Positions 1 to 8,708 are shown, counted from the first letter of the stretch. The stretch is DNA of 64,000 nt from Mycolicibacterium sp. P1-5 (GCF_008329565.1 NZ_NPKT01000007.1:150879-214878), one strand, 5' to 3'. Notes: generated by a model from the letters alone, not told the origin. Numbers and translations are program-made.

Positions 1-14
1 ACGGTGTCGGACAT
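1..14 (-). CDS. 5' end of a gene running off the left edge
   Basis: An ATG on the minus strand at 14-12 is followed by codons for Met-Ser-Asp-Thr and then the window edge. A strong Shine-Dalgarno, GAGGAG, lies about five bases upstream on the minus strand (around 20-25), which is why I call a real start. Nothing can be said about its function. It would be co-directional with, and downstream of, the small membrane protein at 59-553. Confidence 0.55.
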
Positions 15-58
15 GTTATCTCCTCGTAAGTCAATGTGCAGTAACAGAATTCGCAGCT

Positions 59-553
59 TCAGTGATGCGAGCGTCGGCGCGGCACCCAGGTGGGCCCTTC
101 AATCTGATCGGGAACGAGCCACATCGCGGAGCCGATGTTGTAGCAGAAGAGGATCGACCACAGCACGATCGCCGACGCGGTGAATCCCAGGGGGCCCGGG
201 TCGTGGTGAACTGCGGCCACTGAGCAGATGATCATCAGGGCAAGGGTGACTGCAGTCATCGCCAGCGCAAACGCCGTCGCGGCTCGCCGACTGGCCAACA
301 CGAGTAGCGCCACGACGGCGATTCCGACCAGCACCGCGCTCAATGCCGGAGTGAGCGGCACACCCAAGGGCCGCCATCCGTCGGTGCGCGGCCGGACGAG
401 AACGCCGATGAGTCCAAATATGCCAAGCAAGCCCGTGGCCGCCGCCTGTGCCATCAGCAGACGGCGCCCCTGCCGCCAGTGCGGTTGGTTCAGGCTGACG
501 CGGCGCATGTCGGCCGTCTCGGGTGGCATCGGCCCCCGGGTATCTTGCGCCAC
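59..553 (-). CDS. small four-helix membrane protein, unknown function
   Basis: The predicted product is 164 aa. I chose the GTG at 553 because GGAGG sits six bases upstream; an ATG at 529 is the alternative. After a short basic N-terminus, four hydrophobic segments are visible (roughly residues 33-55, 68-90, 94-116 and 126-147), so it should be an integral membrane protein. I do not recognise the family. It is divergent from the MarR regulator at 722, with a 168-base shared promoter region containing a palindrome, so regulation by that MarR protein is a reasonable inference. Confidence 0.6.
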   Translation of the reverse strand: MAQDTRGPMPPETADMRRVSLNQPHWRQGRRLLMAQAAATGLLGIFGLIGVLVRPRTDGWRPLGVPLTPALSAVLVGIAVVALLVLASRRAATAFALAMTAVTLALMIICSVAAVHHDPGPLGFTASAIVLWSILFCYNIGSAMWLVPDQIEGPTWVPRRRSHH

Positions 554-615
554 CAACTGCCTCCAATCCCCGGGTACAAGCTCGGGCCGATCTATTATTT
601 GTCTAGAAGCAACAT

Positions 616-628
616 ATCCAGTTTGGAT
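616..628. promoter_or_regulatory. palindrome in the divergent membrane-protein/MarR promoter
   Basis: ATCCA-GTT-TGGAT is a perfect 5-bp inverted repeat with a 3-base centre, lying between the divergent starts at 553 and 722. MarR proteins usually bind short palindromes next to their own gene, so this is a candidate operator. The assignment is positional inference only. Confidence 0.35.
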
Positions 629-721
629 GATGTGCAAACCGTTGATTTGTGCGTCCCGCATGTCATCCAATGCAGATGTACGCTGATGTCCCATGCGTGC
701 CCGAAGACAGGGGTGACAAAC

Positions 722-1177
722 GTGCGCAACGCGCCGCCGCCCGCCACCGAATACGCCGCCGAGCTCGAGCGAGCGACGCACGGGCTGTTGGCGCTCAACG
801 TCGTCGTGCTCGAGGAGGTCGAGAAGCGCGTCGGTCTGCCCACGCTGCGTGCATTGCAATCGCTGCAGCGCCTCGGCCCCAGCTTGGTCACAGAGCTCGG
901 CGAGGATCTTGATCTGGTTCCGTCGAGCGCCAGCCGGCTCAGCGACCGGCTCGCCGATGCGGGGCTCATCACCCGCAGTGTCGCGCCGCACAATCGGCGC
1001 GCCACCATTCTCGAACTCACCGATGCCGGTCAAGCGATCCTCGACGAGGTGGTGGCCAAACGCACCGATCTGTTCCGTGACGTGAGCGAAGAGATGAGCA
1101 GCGAGGAGCGAGAGCAGTTCTTGAGCGGCGCGATGGCATTCACCGCCGCCTACGGCCGCCTGGTCAAGCACTCCTGA
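722..1177 (+). CDS. MarR-family transcriptional regulator
   Basis: The product is 151 aa. It has the winged-helix layout of MarR proteins: N-terminal dimerisation helices, a recognition helix around the Val-Pro-Ser-Ser-Ala-Ser-Arg-Leu segment, and the wing Arg-Arg-Ala-Thr-Ile-Leu-Glu-Leu-Thr, which matches the family's typical beta-hairpin. GTG at 722 is preferred because AGGGGTGA precedes it; an in-frame ATG at 686 would add 12 residues. It is divergent from the small membrane protein and probably controls it and itself. Ligand unknown. Confidence 0.85.
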   Translation: MRNAPPPATEYAAELERATHGLLALNVVVLEEVEKRVGLPTLRALQSLQRLGPSLVTELGEDLDLVPSSASRLSDRLADAGLITRSVAPHNRRATILELTDAGQAILDEVVAKRTDLFRDVSEEMSSEEREQFLSGAMAFTAAYGRLVKHS

Positions 1178-1405
1178 CACGGGTCACGCAACCGATTTGG
1201 TGAACGCCCACGCTTGAATCGAATTTCGGCGCGATCCACCGAACTTCGCGCGAATCATTCCCCCGAGCCCGTCCGTAGCTTAATATTCGCTGAGAAAGCA
1301 AACGGGTGCCCGGCGTCATTGGCGGTGCCGGCACCTTTATCGGGGGGTTTGCCTGAAGTCCGCCGACTTCATGGGCAACGCATGACGTACGAAGGCGGTT
1401 CTTTC

Positions 1406-3175
1406 ATGGCAAATGTCCAGCGTGGTGCACGAGCCGGTGCGGCCGCCGTTGCACTTGGCCTGTCCCTGGTGTGGCCGACCGTAGCCATTGCCAGCGCAGA
1501 CACCCCGGACGGCGATTCGTCCTCGGTTTCAGCCGGCCCGGCAAAGGCGAGCAGCGGAACCGCGCATTCGGCCCGCACCGCCAGGCCGGCACAAGACGGC
1601 TCCAAGTCGGCGTCGAAGACGGCCTCGTCCGCCCGCAAGCCCGCGACCGCGGCGCGTATCCAGGCGAGCACCTCCGCTGCGACCGCGACCGAGACCAATG
1701 CCGAGAAGCCCAAGGCGCAATCGAGCCGGTCGGTCTCTGAGACGACGTCCTCCGCGACGTCGTCTGCGACCGCCGAGAATGACACCTCCACCCCGGCCCA
1801 GACACCGGACAGCCAGCAGGCGACCACCACCTCCAGCACCCAAGCGGTGAGCGAAGCGTCGGTTACCCCGACCGCAGTCACCACGACGGCGAAAATCACT
1901 GCCCTCCGCGTGCCGACTGCCAGCGCGTCGCCCGCCGATGTGATCACCGGTTTCTTCGGCTCTATCCAAGGACTCTTCGAGGGTGCCGCACTCTTGGTGC
2001 GTCGCACGTTCTTCAACGAGGCGCCGACGGTCGCGCCGGTTCAGCTCACCGGCGATACCACAGGGCCGATCACCGGCAACATCGGCGCAATCGATCCCGA
2101 GGGCGACTACCTGGTCTACAACGTGGCCCAGCAAGGCCACTACGGCCAAGTCGTGGTCAACTCCGACGGCACTTACACCTATACCCCCGGCGCGAACTTC
2201 AAGGGCGTTGACTCCTTCGTCGTCGGCGCGACGGACACCGGTTTTCACATCAACCTGCTCAACTGGTTCCGCGAGCCCGGCACGTCCGCAGCCGGAGCCG
2301 TCTACCAGGAACCGGCCGGCACCCCGAAGATCACGTACACCTTCACCTACGGAAACGGGTCACAATTCTGGTCGAGCGCGGCTCGAGCCGAGCTGGCAGC
2401 GACAGCCATTTACCTGTCGAGCTATTTCGCGCCACAGCACGACGTCAACGTCACCTACGCGGTCACCGGGCAGTACTCGCTGGCGGGCGGGACGCTGGCT
2501 ACAGCCGGCAGTGACCTGATCAGTGACAGCGGCTTCGCCTCGACCGTGGTACAGAACAAGATCCTCACCGGCGTCGACTCGAACGGGGCGGCCGCCGACG
2601 GCACGATCGACTGGAACTTCGGCTACGGCTGGGGCTACTTCGCCACCGTGCCCGCCGGAAGCTACGACTTCCAATCCACCGCGATGCACGAGCTACTGCA
2701 CACCTACGGCTTCCTGTCGGTCGTGGACAGCGCCGGCAACAACACCGTCCAGAACTGGACCAAATTCGACCAGTTCATGGTGACCAAGAACGGCACCTCG
2801 GTGTTCAACGGCACGGCCTTCAACACCGTCTACAACCCGAACCTGACGGGTGGCAACACCGGCAACGGCATGTACTTCGGCGGCATCAACGCGCGGACCG
2901 CCAACGGTGGTAACCCGGTGCCGCTCTACAGCCCGAGCCCATGGGAATCCGGCAGCTCGATGTCGCATCTGGACGACCTCACGTACACCGGTGCCAACGA
3001 GAAACTGATGAATGCGAGCTCCGACACCGGGCTGGGCGTGCGAACACTGAGCGCCATCGAGATCGGGATCATGAAGGACCTCGGATACACGATGGTGTCG
3101 TCGACCCCGACCATTGCCGTGCTGTTCATCGGCCTGATGCTGGTCCGCCGCCGCAAGCGCCCCGTGAGCGCCTGA
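1406..3175 (+). CDS. secreted, membrane-anchored metalloprotease-like surface protein
   Basis: The product is 589 aa. An ATG at 1382 is an alternative start, but the one at 1406 begins a clean signal peptide (residues 1-31, cleavage after Ala-Ser-Ala) behind a GAAGG sequence. Residues about 33-180 are a Ser/Thr/Ala/Lys-rich linker. Residues about 203-285 form a cadherin/VCBS-like beta domain containing Asp-Pro-Glu-Gly-Asp and Tyr-Thr-Tyr-Thr-Pro. At 428-432 there is a His-Glu-Leu-Leu-His zinc motif followed by Gly435 and Asp441, resembling secreted metalloproteases in which Asp is the third ligand. The C-terminus is a hydrophobic segment followed by Arg-Arg-Arg-Lys-Arg, consistent with membrane retention. 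No LPXTG motif is present. Substrate unknown. Confidence 0.7.
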   Translation: MANVQRGARAGAAAVALGLSLVWPTVAIASADTPDGDSSSVSAGPAKASSGTAHSARTARPAQDGSKSASKTASSARKPATAARIQASTSAATATETNAEKPKAQSSRSVSETTSSATSSATAENDTSTPAQTPDSQQATTTSSTQAVSEASVTPTAVTTTAKITALRVPTASASPADVITGFFGSIQGLFEGAALLVRRTFFNEAPTVAPVQLTGDTTGPITGNIGAIDPEGDYLVYNVAQQGHYGQVVVNSDGTYTYTPGANFKGVDSFVVGATDTGFHINLLNWFREPGTSAAGAVYQEPAGTPKITYTFTYGNGSQFWSSAARAELAATAIYLSSYFAPQHDVNVTYAVTGQYSLAGGTLATAGSDLISDSGFASTVVQNKILTGVDSNGAAADGTIDWNFGYGWGYFATVPAGSYDFQSTAMHELLHTYGFLSVVDSAGNNTVQNWTKFDQFMVTKNGTSVFNGTAFNTVYNPNLTGGNTGNGMYFGGINARTANGGNPVPLYSPSPWESGSSMSHLDDLTYTGANEKLMNASSDTGLGVRTLSAIEIGIMKDLGYTMVSSTPTIAVLFIGLMLVRRRKRPVSA

Positions 3176-3177
3176 CC

Positions 3178-3582
3178 TCAGTTATTGCTGCTGGGGCAGG
3201 ACAGCGTCAGGTACACCGTGGTGTTGGCCGGCGGGTGATCGCCGCGCAGACCGTCGACGCCGGTGACCTTGCACGCCGACAGCGTGCTGTTCTTGTCGCC
3301 GTCGCCGATGTTCACCTGGACCAGGTAGCCCTGGCTCTGCAGCGCGAGAATTCCGTCCGCGGCGTTCTGGTTCTGGTTGAACGCGCGCGGCGGCATCGGC
3401 AGTACGCCCTTCTCGTTGGGAGAGGGTGCCGGCTTGCTTGTCGAGGCGCTGCTCGAGGTGGTCGAGGTGGGGCTCTCCTTGGACGACTGGCCGCAGCCCG
3501 CCGAAAGACTCGCTACCGCAACGATTGCCAGAAGGCCACCGGCCAGCGTGAGCTGACGTGAAACCAACATCGACTTCTTCAT
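3178..3582 (-). CDS. small putative lipoprotein
   Basis: The product is 134 aa. The start at 3582 has GGAGGG upstream. A basic N-terminus (Met-Lys-Lys) and a hydrophobic stretch lead to a lipobox ending Ser-Ala-Gly-Cys, followed by a Ser/Thr/Pro linker and a compact C-terminal domain of about 70 residues containing two Cys that could form a disulfide. This is the usual shape of mycobacterial Lpp/Lpr proteins, but I do not recognise a named family. It is convergent with the metalloprotease-like gene, with only two bases between the stops. Confidence 0.7.
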   Translation of the reverse strand: MKKSMLVSRQLTLAGGLLAIVAVASLSAGCGQSSKESPTSTTSSSASTSKPAPSPNEKGVLPMPPRAFNQNQNAADGILALQSQGYLVQVNIGDGDKNSTLSACKVTGVDGLRGDHPPANTTVYLTLSCPSSNN

Positions 3583-3724
3583 CCCATGCCCTCCGACACC
3601 ACCATTGACCATGACCGGGAAAACTTATCCGGCTGCGCCGCAGCGTCCAACCGATCCGCCCATCTTCTTTGATGGCGTCTCGAGATGTTCGCCTGACGGC
3701 AACCTTCGAGACACTCAACCATCG

Positions 3725-4399
3725 TCAGCGGCCGAGCATTCCCGTCAGCATCAGCACGGCGCCGATGACCATCAGCGCGACCGCGCTGATCTCGGCCTGG
3801 CGCTGCTGTATCCAAGCCCGTAACCGCTCCAGTGATCGGTCAAATCGCTTGGCCGCCACGAGATGGGCCAGTACCGGCAGCAGCGTTCCCGCGCTCGCAA
3901 CCACGACGAAGTATCCGACCGCGACGCCCTGGCGGCCCTGCCCCAGTGTCGCGGCATCGATCGCCAAACCCGCTGCGGCACAAGCCACAATGATTTTCGG
4001 GTTGAAGACGCCGAACACCAAACCGATCGCCGCGGTGCGAGCTGGGGACCACTTGCCGATAGCGTCGAGCCAGTGTGCCGATCGCACTGCCTTGTTCCGT
4101 CGAAACCACAACCACACGCCGGTGACGATCAGCACGGCGCCACCGAAGAGCCGTAGTCGCAGCTGCCATACCGATGACGTGTCGGGCGAGCCGCCCACCA
4201 GTCTGGGGACGTTGAGGAACACCACCGTCAGCACCGTCAGCCCAGTCAGCCACCCGGCGGCGAACGCCAGCCCCGCTGCGCGGGGTCGCGTCGAATAGAG
4301 CACCAGCAACAGGGCAGGCAGTATCGAGATCGGTGACAGTGCCACCACCAACGCCAGCGGAATCAGCTCCGCGGAAACTGCCGCCCAGTCGCTCGACAC
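3725..4399 (-). CDS. GAP-family (Sap-like) membrane protein
   Basis: The product is 224 aa with about six hydrophobic segments. The N-terminal Ile-Pro-Leu-Ala-Leu-Val-Val-Ala-Leu-Ser-Pro and the internal Phe-Asn-Pro-Lys motif are typical of the GAP family (peptidoglycolipid or sulfolipid-addressing proteins), which in mycobacteria take part in moving surface lipids across the membrane. The gene follows amt on the same strand with only eight bases between them, so they may be co-transcribed. The lipid substrate cannot be deduced here. Confidence 0.7.
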   Translation of the reverse strand: MSSDWAAVSAELIPLALVVALSPISILPALLLVLYSTRPRAAGLAFAAGWLTGLTVLTVVFLNVPRLVGGSPDTSSVWQLRLRLFGGAVLIVTGVWLWFRRNKAVRSAHWLDAIGKWSPARTAAIGLVFGVFNPKIIVACAAAGLAIDAATLGQGRQGVAVGYFVVVASAGTLLPVLAHLVAAKRFDRSLERLRAWIQQRQAEISAVALMVIGAVLMLTGMLGR

Positions 4400-4407
4400 C
4401 AGTGCAG

Positions 4408-5727
4408 TCAGTCCTCGGCGGCGGTGTCCGGCCGCGGGCGCGGCTCACCCAGCGGTCGCTGGTTCCCGAACAGCGGGCGCCGCAGTGGCTGATGCCCGTG
4501 AACGCCTTCGGCATAAGCGGTCTCGGCATGCTGGGTGAAGTCCACCCCCGCCGTCTCGTCTTCGGGGCTGACCCGGAATCCGATGGTCCTGTCGATCACC
4601 TTGGCCAGAATGAACGATGTGATGAACGCGTAGGCCGCCACTGCGACCATCGCGACCGCTTGCTTGCCCAACTGGGCCAGCCCGCCGCCGTAGAACAACC
4701 CCCGTGGCCCGCCCGTCATCACCGCCGTGGCCAGGAAACCGATCAGCAGCACGCCGACCACGCCACCGACGAAGTGCACGCCGACCACATCCAGCGAGTC
4801 GTCGTAGCCGAACCGGAACTTCAGCCCGATCGCGAACGAACACACGACGCCCGCAGCCACCCCGACGATCGCGGCGCCGAGGACGTTCACAGTCCCGCAC
4901 GATGGCGTGATCGCCACCAGCCCGGCGACCACACCGGAGGCCGCGCCGAAGGTTGTCGGGCGCCCGTCGCGGATCTGCTCGACCGACAACCAGCCGAGCA
5001 TGCCCAGGCAGCCCGCCACCAGTGTGTTGAGGAAGATGGCCGCCGCCGTGCCGTTGGCGGCCAACGCGGACCCGGCGTTGAAGCCGAACCAGCCGAACCA
5101 GAGCAGCCCGACGCCGAGTAGGACGAAGGGCAGGTTGTGCGGACGCATCGCGTCGACCTTGAATCCGATACGCGGCCCCAGCACGAGCGCGAGCGCCAGC
5201 GCCGAGGACCCGGAGACGATCTCGACGACCAGGCCGCCGGCGTAGTCGAGGACCCCGAGCTTGAACAACCAGCCGCCGGGAGCCCAAACCCAGTGCGCTA
5301 CAACGGCATACACCACGATGGACCACACGGGCACGAAGATCATCCAGGCAGCGAACTTGGCGCGGTCGGCGATAGCGCCACTGATGAGGGCCGCGGTGAT
5401 GATCGCGAAGCTCAGCTGGAAGGTGGAGAAGAGCAGTTCGGGTACCGAGCCGTGGACGGTGCCCGGGCCGATGCCGGCCATCCCGATGTGCGACAGATCG
5501 CCGATCACCCCGCCCATACCGCTTCCGGAGAACGCCAGCGTGTAACCGAACAGCAACCAGGCCACCGTGACGAGCGGGATTGCGATGAAGCTCATCATGA
5601 TCATGTTGAGCACACCGGTGGTGCGGACCATGCCGCCATAGAAGATCGCCAAACCGGGCGTCATCAACAAGACGAGCGCTGTGCTGGCCAGCAGCCACGC
5701 GGTGGCGGCGGGATCGATCGCTTGCAA
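4408..5727 (-). CDS. amt: ammonium transporter (Amt/Mep family) with Glu in place of the first twin-His
   Basis: The product is 439 aa with about eleven membrane helices. The start is TTG at 5727, with GAAGGAG six bases upstream; no ATG is available in frame close to the conserved N-terminus. Family landmarks are present: Trp in His-Trp-Val-Trp-Ala-Pro-Gly-Gly-Trp, the Asp-Tyr-Ala-Gly-Gly loop (Asp161) and the second pore histidine, His318. The first pore histidine, expected eight residues after Asp161, is Glu169 (codon GAG at 5223-5221). The same exchange is known in some fungal Mep proteins. No glnB is adjacent. The gene is divergent from the DUF1232 gene. Confidence 0.93.
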   Translation of the reverse strand: MQAIDPAATAWLLASTALVLLMTPGLAIFYGGMVRTTGVLNMIMMSFIAIPLVTVAWLLFGYTLAFSGSGMGGVIGDLSHIGMAGIGPGTVHGSVPELLFSTFQLSFAIITAALISGAIADRAKFAAWMIFVPVWSIVVYAVVAHWVWAPGGWLFKLGVLDYAGGLVVEIVSGSSALALALVLGPRIGFKVDAMRPHNLPFVLLGVGLLWFGWFGFNAGSALAANGTAAAIFLNTLVAGCLGMLGWLSVEQIRDGRPTTFGAASGVVAGLVAITPSCGTVNVLGAAIVGVAAGVVCSFAIGLKFRFGYDDSLDVVGVHFVGGVVGVLLIGFLATAVMTGGPRGLFYGGGLAQLGKQAVAMVAVAAYAFITSFILAKVIDRTIGFRVSPEDETAGVDFTQHAETAYAEGVHGHQPLRRPLFGNQRPLGEPRPRPDTAAED

Positions 5728-5865
5728 GTCCGGCTCCTTCGACGGTCCCGACGAGAATGTCGGCGTGGTGTTTCGAGGGTGCGGCGATCGTGTTTCAGAC
5801 TTGTTTCGCCCGCGCCGGAGCGAACCGACCCAGGTACTTCGGCCCGTCCACCTCAACGGACGAAG

Positions 5866-6291
5866 ATGGACGGCGTGTTCAGCGATTGGTGGATGATTCC
5901 GGTCTCGCTCGGCGCTGCGCTGATCCTCCTGTGGTTGGCGCTGGCGGTGACGTTGTGGCTGCTCAAGCCCGACGACGTCGGTATCGCCGACCTGCTGCGC
6001 CTATTGCCCGACACCCTGCGCCTGCTCAAACGCCTCGCCGCCGATCCGCAGATGCCGCGACGGATTCGAGTAGTTCTCGCCGGTCTGCTGATCTTTCTCG
6101 CGTCGCCCATCGACCTGATTCCGGACTTCATCCCGGTGCTCGGCTACGCCGATGACGTGATCATCACCGCGATGGTGCTGCGCTGGGTCACCCGGTCCGC
6201 GGGTCCGCAGGCGCTCGCAAACCACTGGCCGGGCACACCGGACGGGCTGACGGCGTTGTGTCGGCTCTGCCGATTGCCCGAAGCGGTATGA
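5866..6291 (+). CDS. DUF1232 (YkvA-type) membrane protein
   Basis: The product is 141 aa. An N-terminal hydrophobic helix (about residues 10-32) is followed by a basic amphipathic region and then the DUF1232 core: a hydrophobic stretch leading into Ser-Pro-Ile-Asp-Leu-Ile-Pro-Asp-Phe-Ile-Pro-Val-Leu-Gly-Tyr-Ala-Asp-Asp. That Pro-Ile-Asp-Leu-Ile-Pro-Asp signature defines the family, whose function is unknown. The ATG at 5866 begins directly after the divergent amt promoter region. Confidence 0.8.
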   Translation: MDGVFSDWWMIPVSLGAALILLWLALAVTLWLLKPDDVGIADLLRLLPDTLRLLKRLAADPQMPRRIRVVLAGLLIFLASPIDLIPDFIPVLGYADDVIITAMVLRWVTRSAGPQALANHWPGTPDGLTALCRLCRLPEAV

Positions 6292-6331
6292 CGAACCGTT
6301 GGTGACGGCGCTCACAGGCTTCGGTAGGCTC

Positions 6332-6351
6332 TGCTGAGCGACTGCTTAGCC
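6332..6351. promoter_or_regulatory. GCTNAGC-N4-GCTNAGC element upstream of coxL
   Basis: The sequence TGCTGAGCGACTGCTTAGCC contains two GCTNAGC units separated by four bases, about 42 bases before the coxL start. The same arrangement occurs at 10077-10098, ahead of coxM on the other strand. I infer that one regulator binds both. Confidence 0.5.
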
Positions 6352-6392
6352 GTCGCGAAACCGCTCGTCGACAATGCATTGGAGCCAACGTC

Positions 6393-8708
6393 ATGGCCGC
6401 ACCTGTCACCCGTTACGCGGGAACGCGCGTCCCACGAGTCGAGGACACTCGCCTGCTCACCGGGCACGGCACCTACGTCGACGACATTGTCCGGCCGGGC
6501 ATGCTGCACGCCTGCTTCGTCCGCAGCCCGTTCGCTCACGCACAGATCAAAAGCATCGACGCGTCGGCAGCGCTCGCGCTGCCCGGTGTGCACGCGGTGC
6601 TGACCGCAGCCGACCTGAACAGTGACGTCCACGAGGCCTGGCACGCAGTCGCGGGCAAGGACGTCCCGGATACGCCGCGCCCGCCGCTGGCCGAAGGTGA
6701 GGCGAAATTCGTCGGCGACCCCGTCGCGATCGTCATCGCCGAGAACCGCTACCTCGCCGAGGACGCCCTCGAGTTGGTCGACGTCGACTACGAGCCCCTG
6801 CCCGCGATCGCCGATTTCACCCGTGCGGTAGGCCACGAGGCGGTGGTTCATGAGGCCTATCCAGACAACGTCGCCGGTGGACTGGCCGGGGCACCACCGG
6901 ATGAGGAAGCGTTCGCTGCGGCTGCGTATGTCGCCGACGAGCAGATCTATCAGCAGACCCACGTGCCGGTGCCGATCGAGACCCGGGGCTTGGTCGTTGA
7001 GTGGGTGGCCGCCACTGGAGAGCTCACCCTGTGGGCATCCACCCAGACCCCGCACGAACTGCGCGCTTTCGCCGCCCGACTGCTTGGTATCCCGGCCCAG
7101 GGCGTCCGCGTCATCACCCGGGACACCGGCGGCGGCTTCGGCCAGAAGGTCGTCCCGATGCGCGAGGACATGTGCATCATGCTGGCGGCCCGCAAGGTTT
7201 CCGCGCCGCTCAAGTGGATCGAGGACCGCCGCGAGAACCTGATGTCGGCCGGGCAGGCTCGCCATGTCGACGGCCGCGCGCGGATGGCGTTCGACGCCGA
7301 CGGGGCCATCACCGCCGTCGCCATCGACTTCCTTCAGGACATCGGTGCCTACCCCACCCCCTATCCGGTGCTGACGACCGCCGCGATCGGGATGTTCTTC
7401 CCCGGGCCTTACCGGGTGCCCAAGTCGAGCTTCAACTACAAGACGGTGTTCACCAACACCAGCGGCCTGGCCGCGTATCGCGGCCCGTGGCAGTACGAAA
7501 CCCTCACGCGCGAAATACTTCTCGATATCGCGGCCCGCAAGATGGGTATCGACCCCGTCGAGCTGCGTCGCAAGAACCTGCTGCGCCGCGACGAGATGCC
7601 GTTCTTCAACCCCAACGGCATGCCGTATGACCACGTCGCGCCGATGGAGACGTTTGAGCAGGCGGTCAAAATCCTTGACCACGAAGGGTTCCGTAAAGAG
7701 CAGGCCGAGGCGCTGGCCCAGGGTCGCTACCTCGGTCTCGGGTTCTCGGCCTACATCGAGCCGACCGGTGCCGCCACCGGACACCTGGCCACCGAGGGCT
7801 GCACCATCAGGATGGAGCCAACCGGCAAGATCAATGTCTACGTCAACGGTGGCTCGAGCGGCAACAGCATCGAGACCACCGTTGTGCAGCTGACCGCCGA
7901 CGCGCTGGGTGCCGACATCGCTGACGTGTCAACGATTCAGGGTGATACCGCGGTGACCCCCTACGGCGCAGGCACACAGGGCAGCCGCAGCGGTCCGATG
8001 ACCGCCGGCGCGGTCAACGAGGCGGGCACGATCCTGCGCCAGCAGCTGGTCGCGATGGCCGCCCACGTGCTCGGTGTCGAGGAGTCGGACATCGAGCTGG
8101 CGCACTCTCGGGCCACCTCGCGTGAGGATTCTTCCAAGAGCGTCACTTTCGGCGATCTGGCTTACCGCTCCTATTACGAGCCCCAAGCGCTGGCGCCGGG
8201 GATGGCGGCCACACTGGAGTCGACTGCCCGGTTCACCTCGCAGACGATGATCCACTGGGCCAACGCAACTCACGCGTGCACCTGTGAGGTGGACGTCACC
8301 ACCGGCCGGGTGACGCTGACCCGCTACATCGTCAGCGAGGACGTCGGCCCGATGATCAACCCGAATATCGTGGAGGGGCAGATCGCCGGCGGCACCGTTC
8401 AAGGCATCGGTGGCGCTCTGTTGGAGAACCTGGTGTACGACGACGAAGGAAACCCGTTGTCCACCACGTTCGTCGACTATCTGTTGCCCACCGCCACCGA
8501 GGTACCGCCGATCGAGTACGGGCACGTCGAGGTGCCCGGCCCGGGCGTCGGCGGCTACAAGGGATGCGGTGAGGGCGGCGCGATCGGCTCCACGCCCGCG
8601 GTGATCAACGCCATCAACGATGCCCTTGCCCCGCTGGGGGTGACGGTCACAAAGCTGCCGGCAACGCCATCTCAGATCGTGGCGCTGATCGAGGCAGCCG
8701 CGAGTTAG
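6393..8708 (+). CDS. coxL: molybdenum hydroxylase large subunit, CO-dehydrogenase form II-like
   Basis: The product is 771 aa, of the xanthine oxidase superfamily, which binds molybdopterin cytosine dinucleotide and hydroxylates or oxidises small substrates. The N-terminal half carries the hammerhead domain. Gly-Gly-Gly-Phe-Gly-Gln near residue 247 is the cofactor loop, and the catalytic Glu lies in Gly-Cys-Gly-Glu-Gly-Gly near residue 727. The active-site loop at 361-364 reads Ala-Tyr-Arg-Gly followed by Pro-Trp-Gln: not the Cys-containing loop of true form I CO dehydrogenase, and not the usual Ala-Gly-Arg of form II. Substrate is therefore uncertain. A GGAG precedes the ATG. Its stop overlaps the convergent coxS stop by four bases. 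Confidence 0.85.
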   Translation: MAAPVTRYAGTRVPRVEDTRLLTGHGTYVDDIVRPGMLHACFVRSPFAHAQIKSIDASAALALPGVHAVLTAADLNSDVHEAWHAVAGKDVPDTPRPPLAEGEAKFVGDPVAIVIAENRYLAEDALELVDVDYEPLPAIADFTRAVGHEAVVHEAYPDNVAGGLAGAPPDEEAFAAAAYVADEQIYQQTHVPVPIETRGLVVEWVAATGELTLWASTQTPHELRAFAARLLGIPAQGVRVITRDTGGGFGQKVVPMREDMCIMLAARKVSAPLKWIEDRRENLMSAGQARHVDGRARMAFDADGAITAVAIDFLQDIGAYPTPYPVLTTAAIGMFFPGPYRVPKSSFNYKTVFTNTSGLAAYRGPWQYETLTREILLDIAARKMGIDPVELRRKNLLRRDEMPFFNPNGMPYDHVAPMETFEQAVKILDHEGFRKEQAEALAQGRYLGLGFSAYIEPTGAATGHLATEGCTIRMEPTGKINVYVNGGSSGNSIETTVVQLTADALGADIADVSTIQGDTAVTPYGAGTQGSRSGPMTAGAVNEAGTILRQQLVAMAAHVLGVEESDIELAHSRATSREDSSKSVTFGDLAYRSYYEPQALAPGMAATLESTARFTSQTMIHWANATHACTCEVDVTTGRVTLTRYIVSEDVGPMINPNIVEGQIAGGTVQGIGGALLENLVYDDEGNPLSTTFVDYLLPTATEVPPIEYGHVEVPGPGVGGYKGCGEGGAIGSTPAVINAINDALAPLGVTVTKLPATPSQIVALIEAAAS

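Noticed and set aside
59..1180. One long minus-strand protein of 373 aa spanning the MarR gene
   Set aside because: Only the last part (from about 553) looks like a real protein; the rest is antisense to the MarR domain.
1181..1405. Riboswitch or leader RNA before the metalloprotease-like gene
   Set aside because: There is a GGTGCC-GGCACC palindrome at 1324-1335, but no match I can recognise to c-di-AMP or other known riboswitch cores.
6312..7784. Long minus-strand frame (about 490 codons) opposite coxL
   Set aside because: It is antisense to a clear CoxL protein, has no family-like sequence and is the usual mirror frame in GC-rich DNA.
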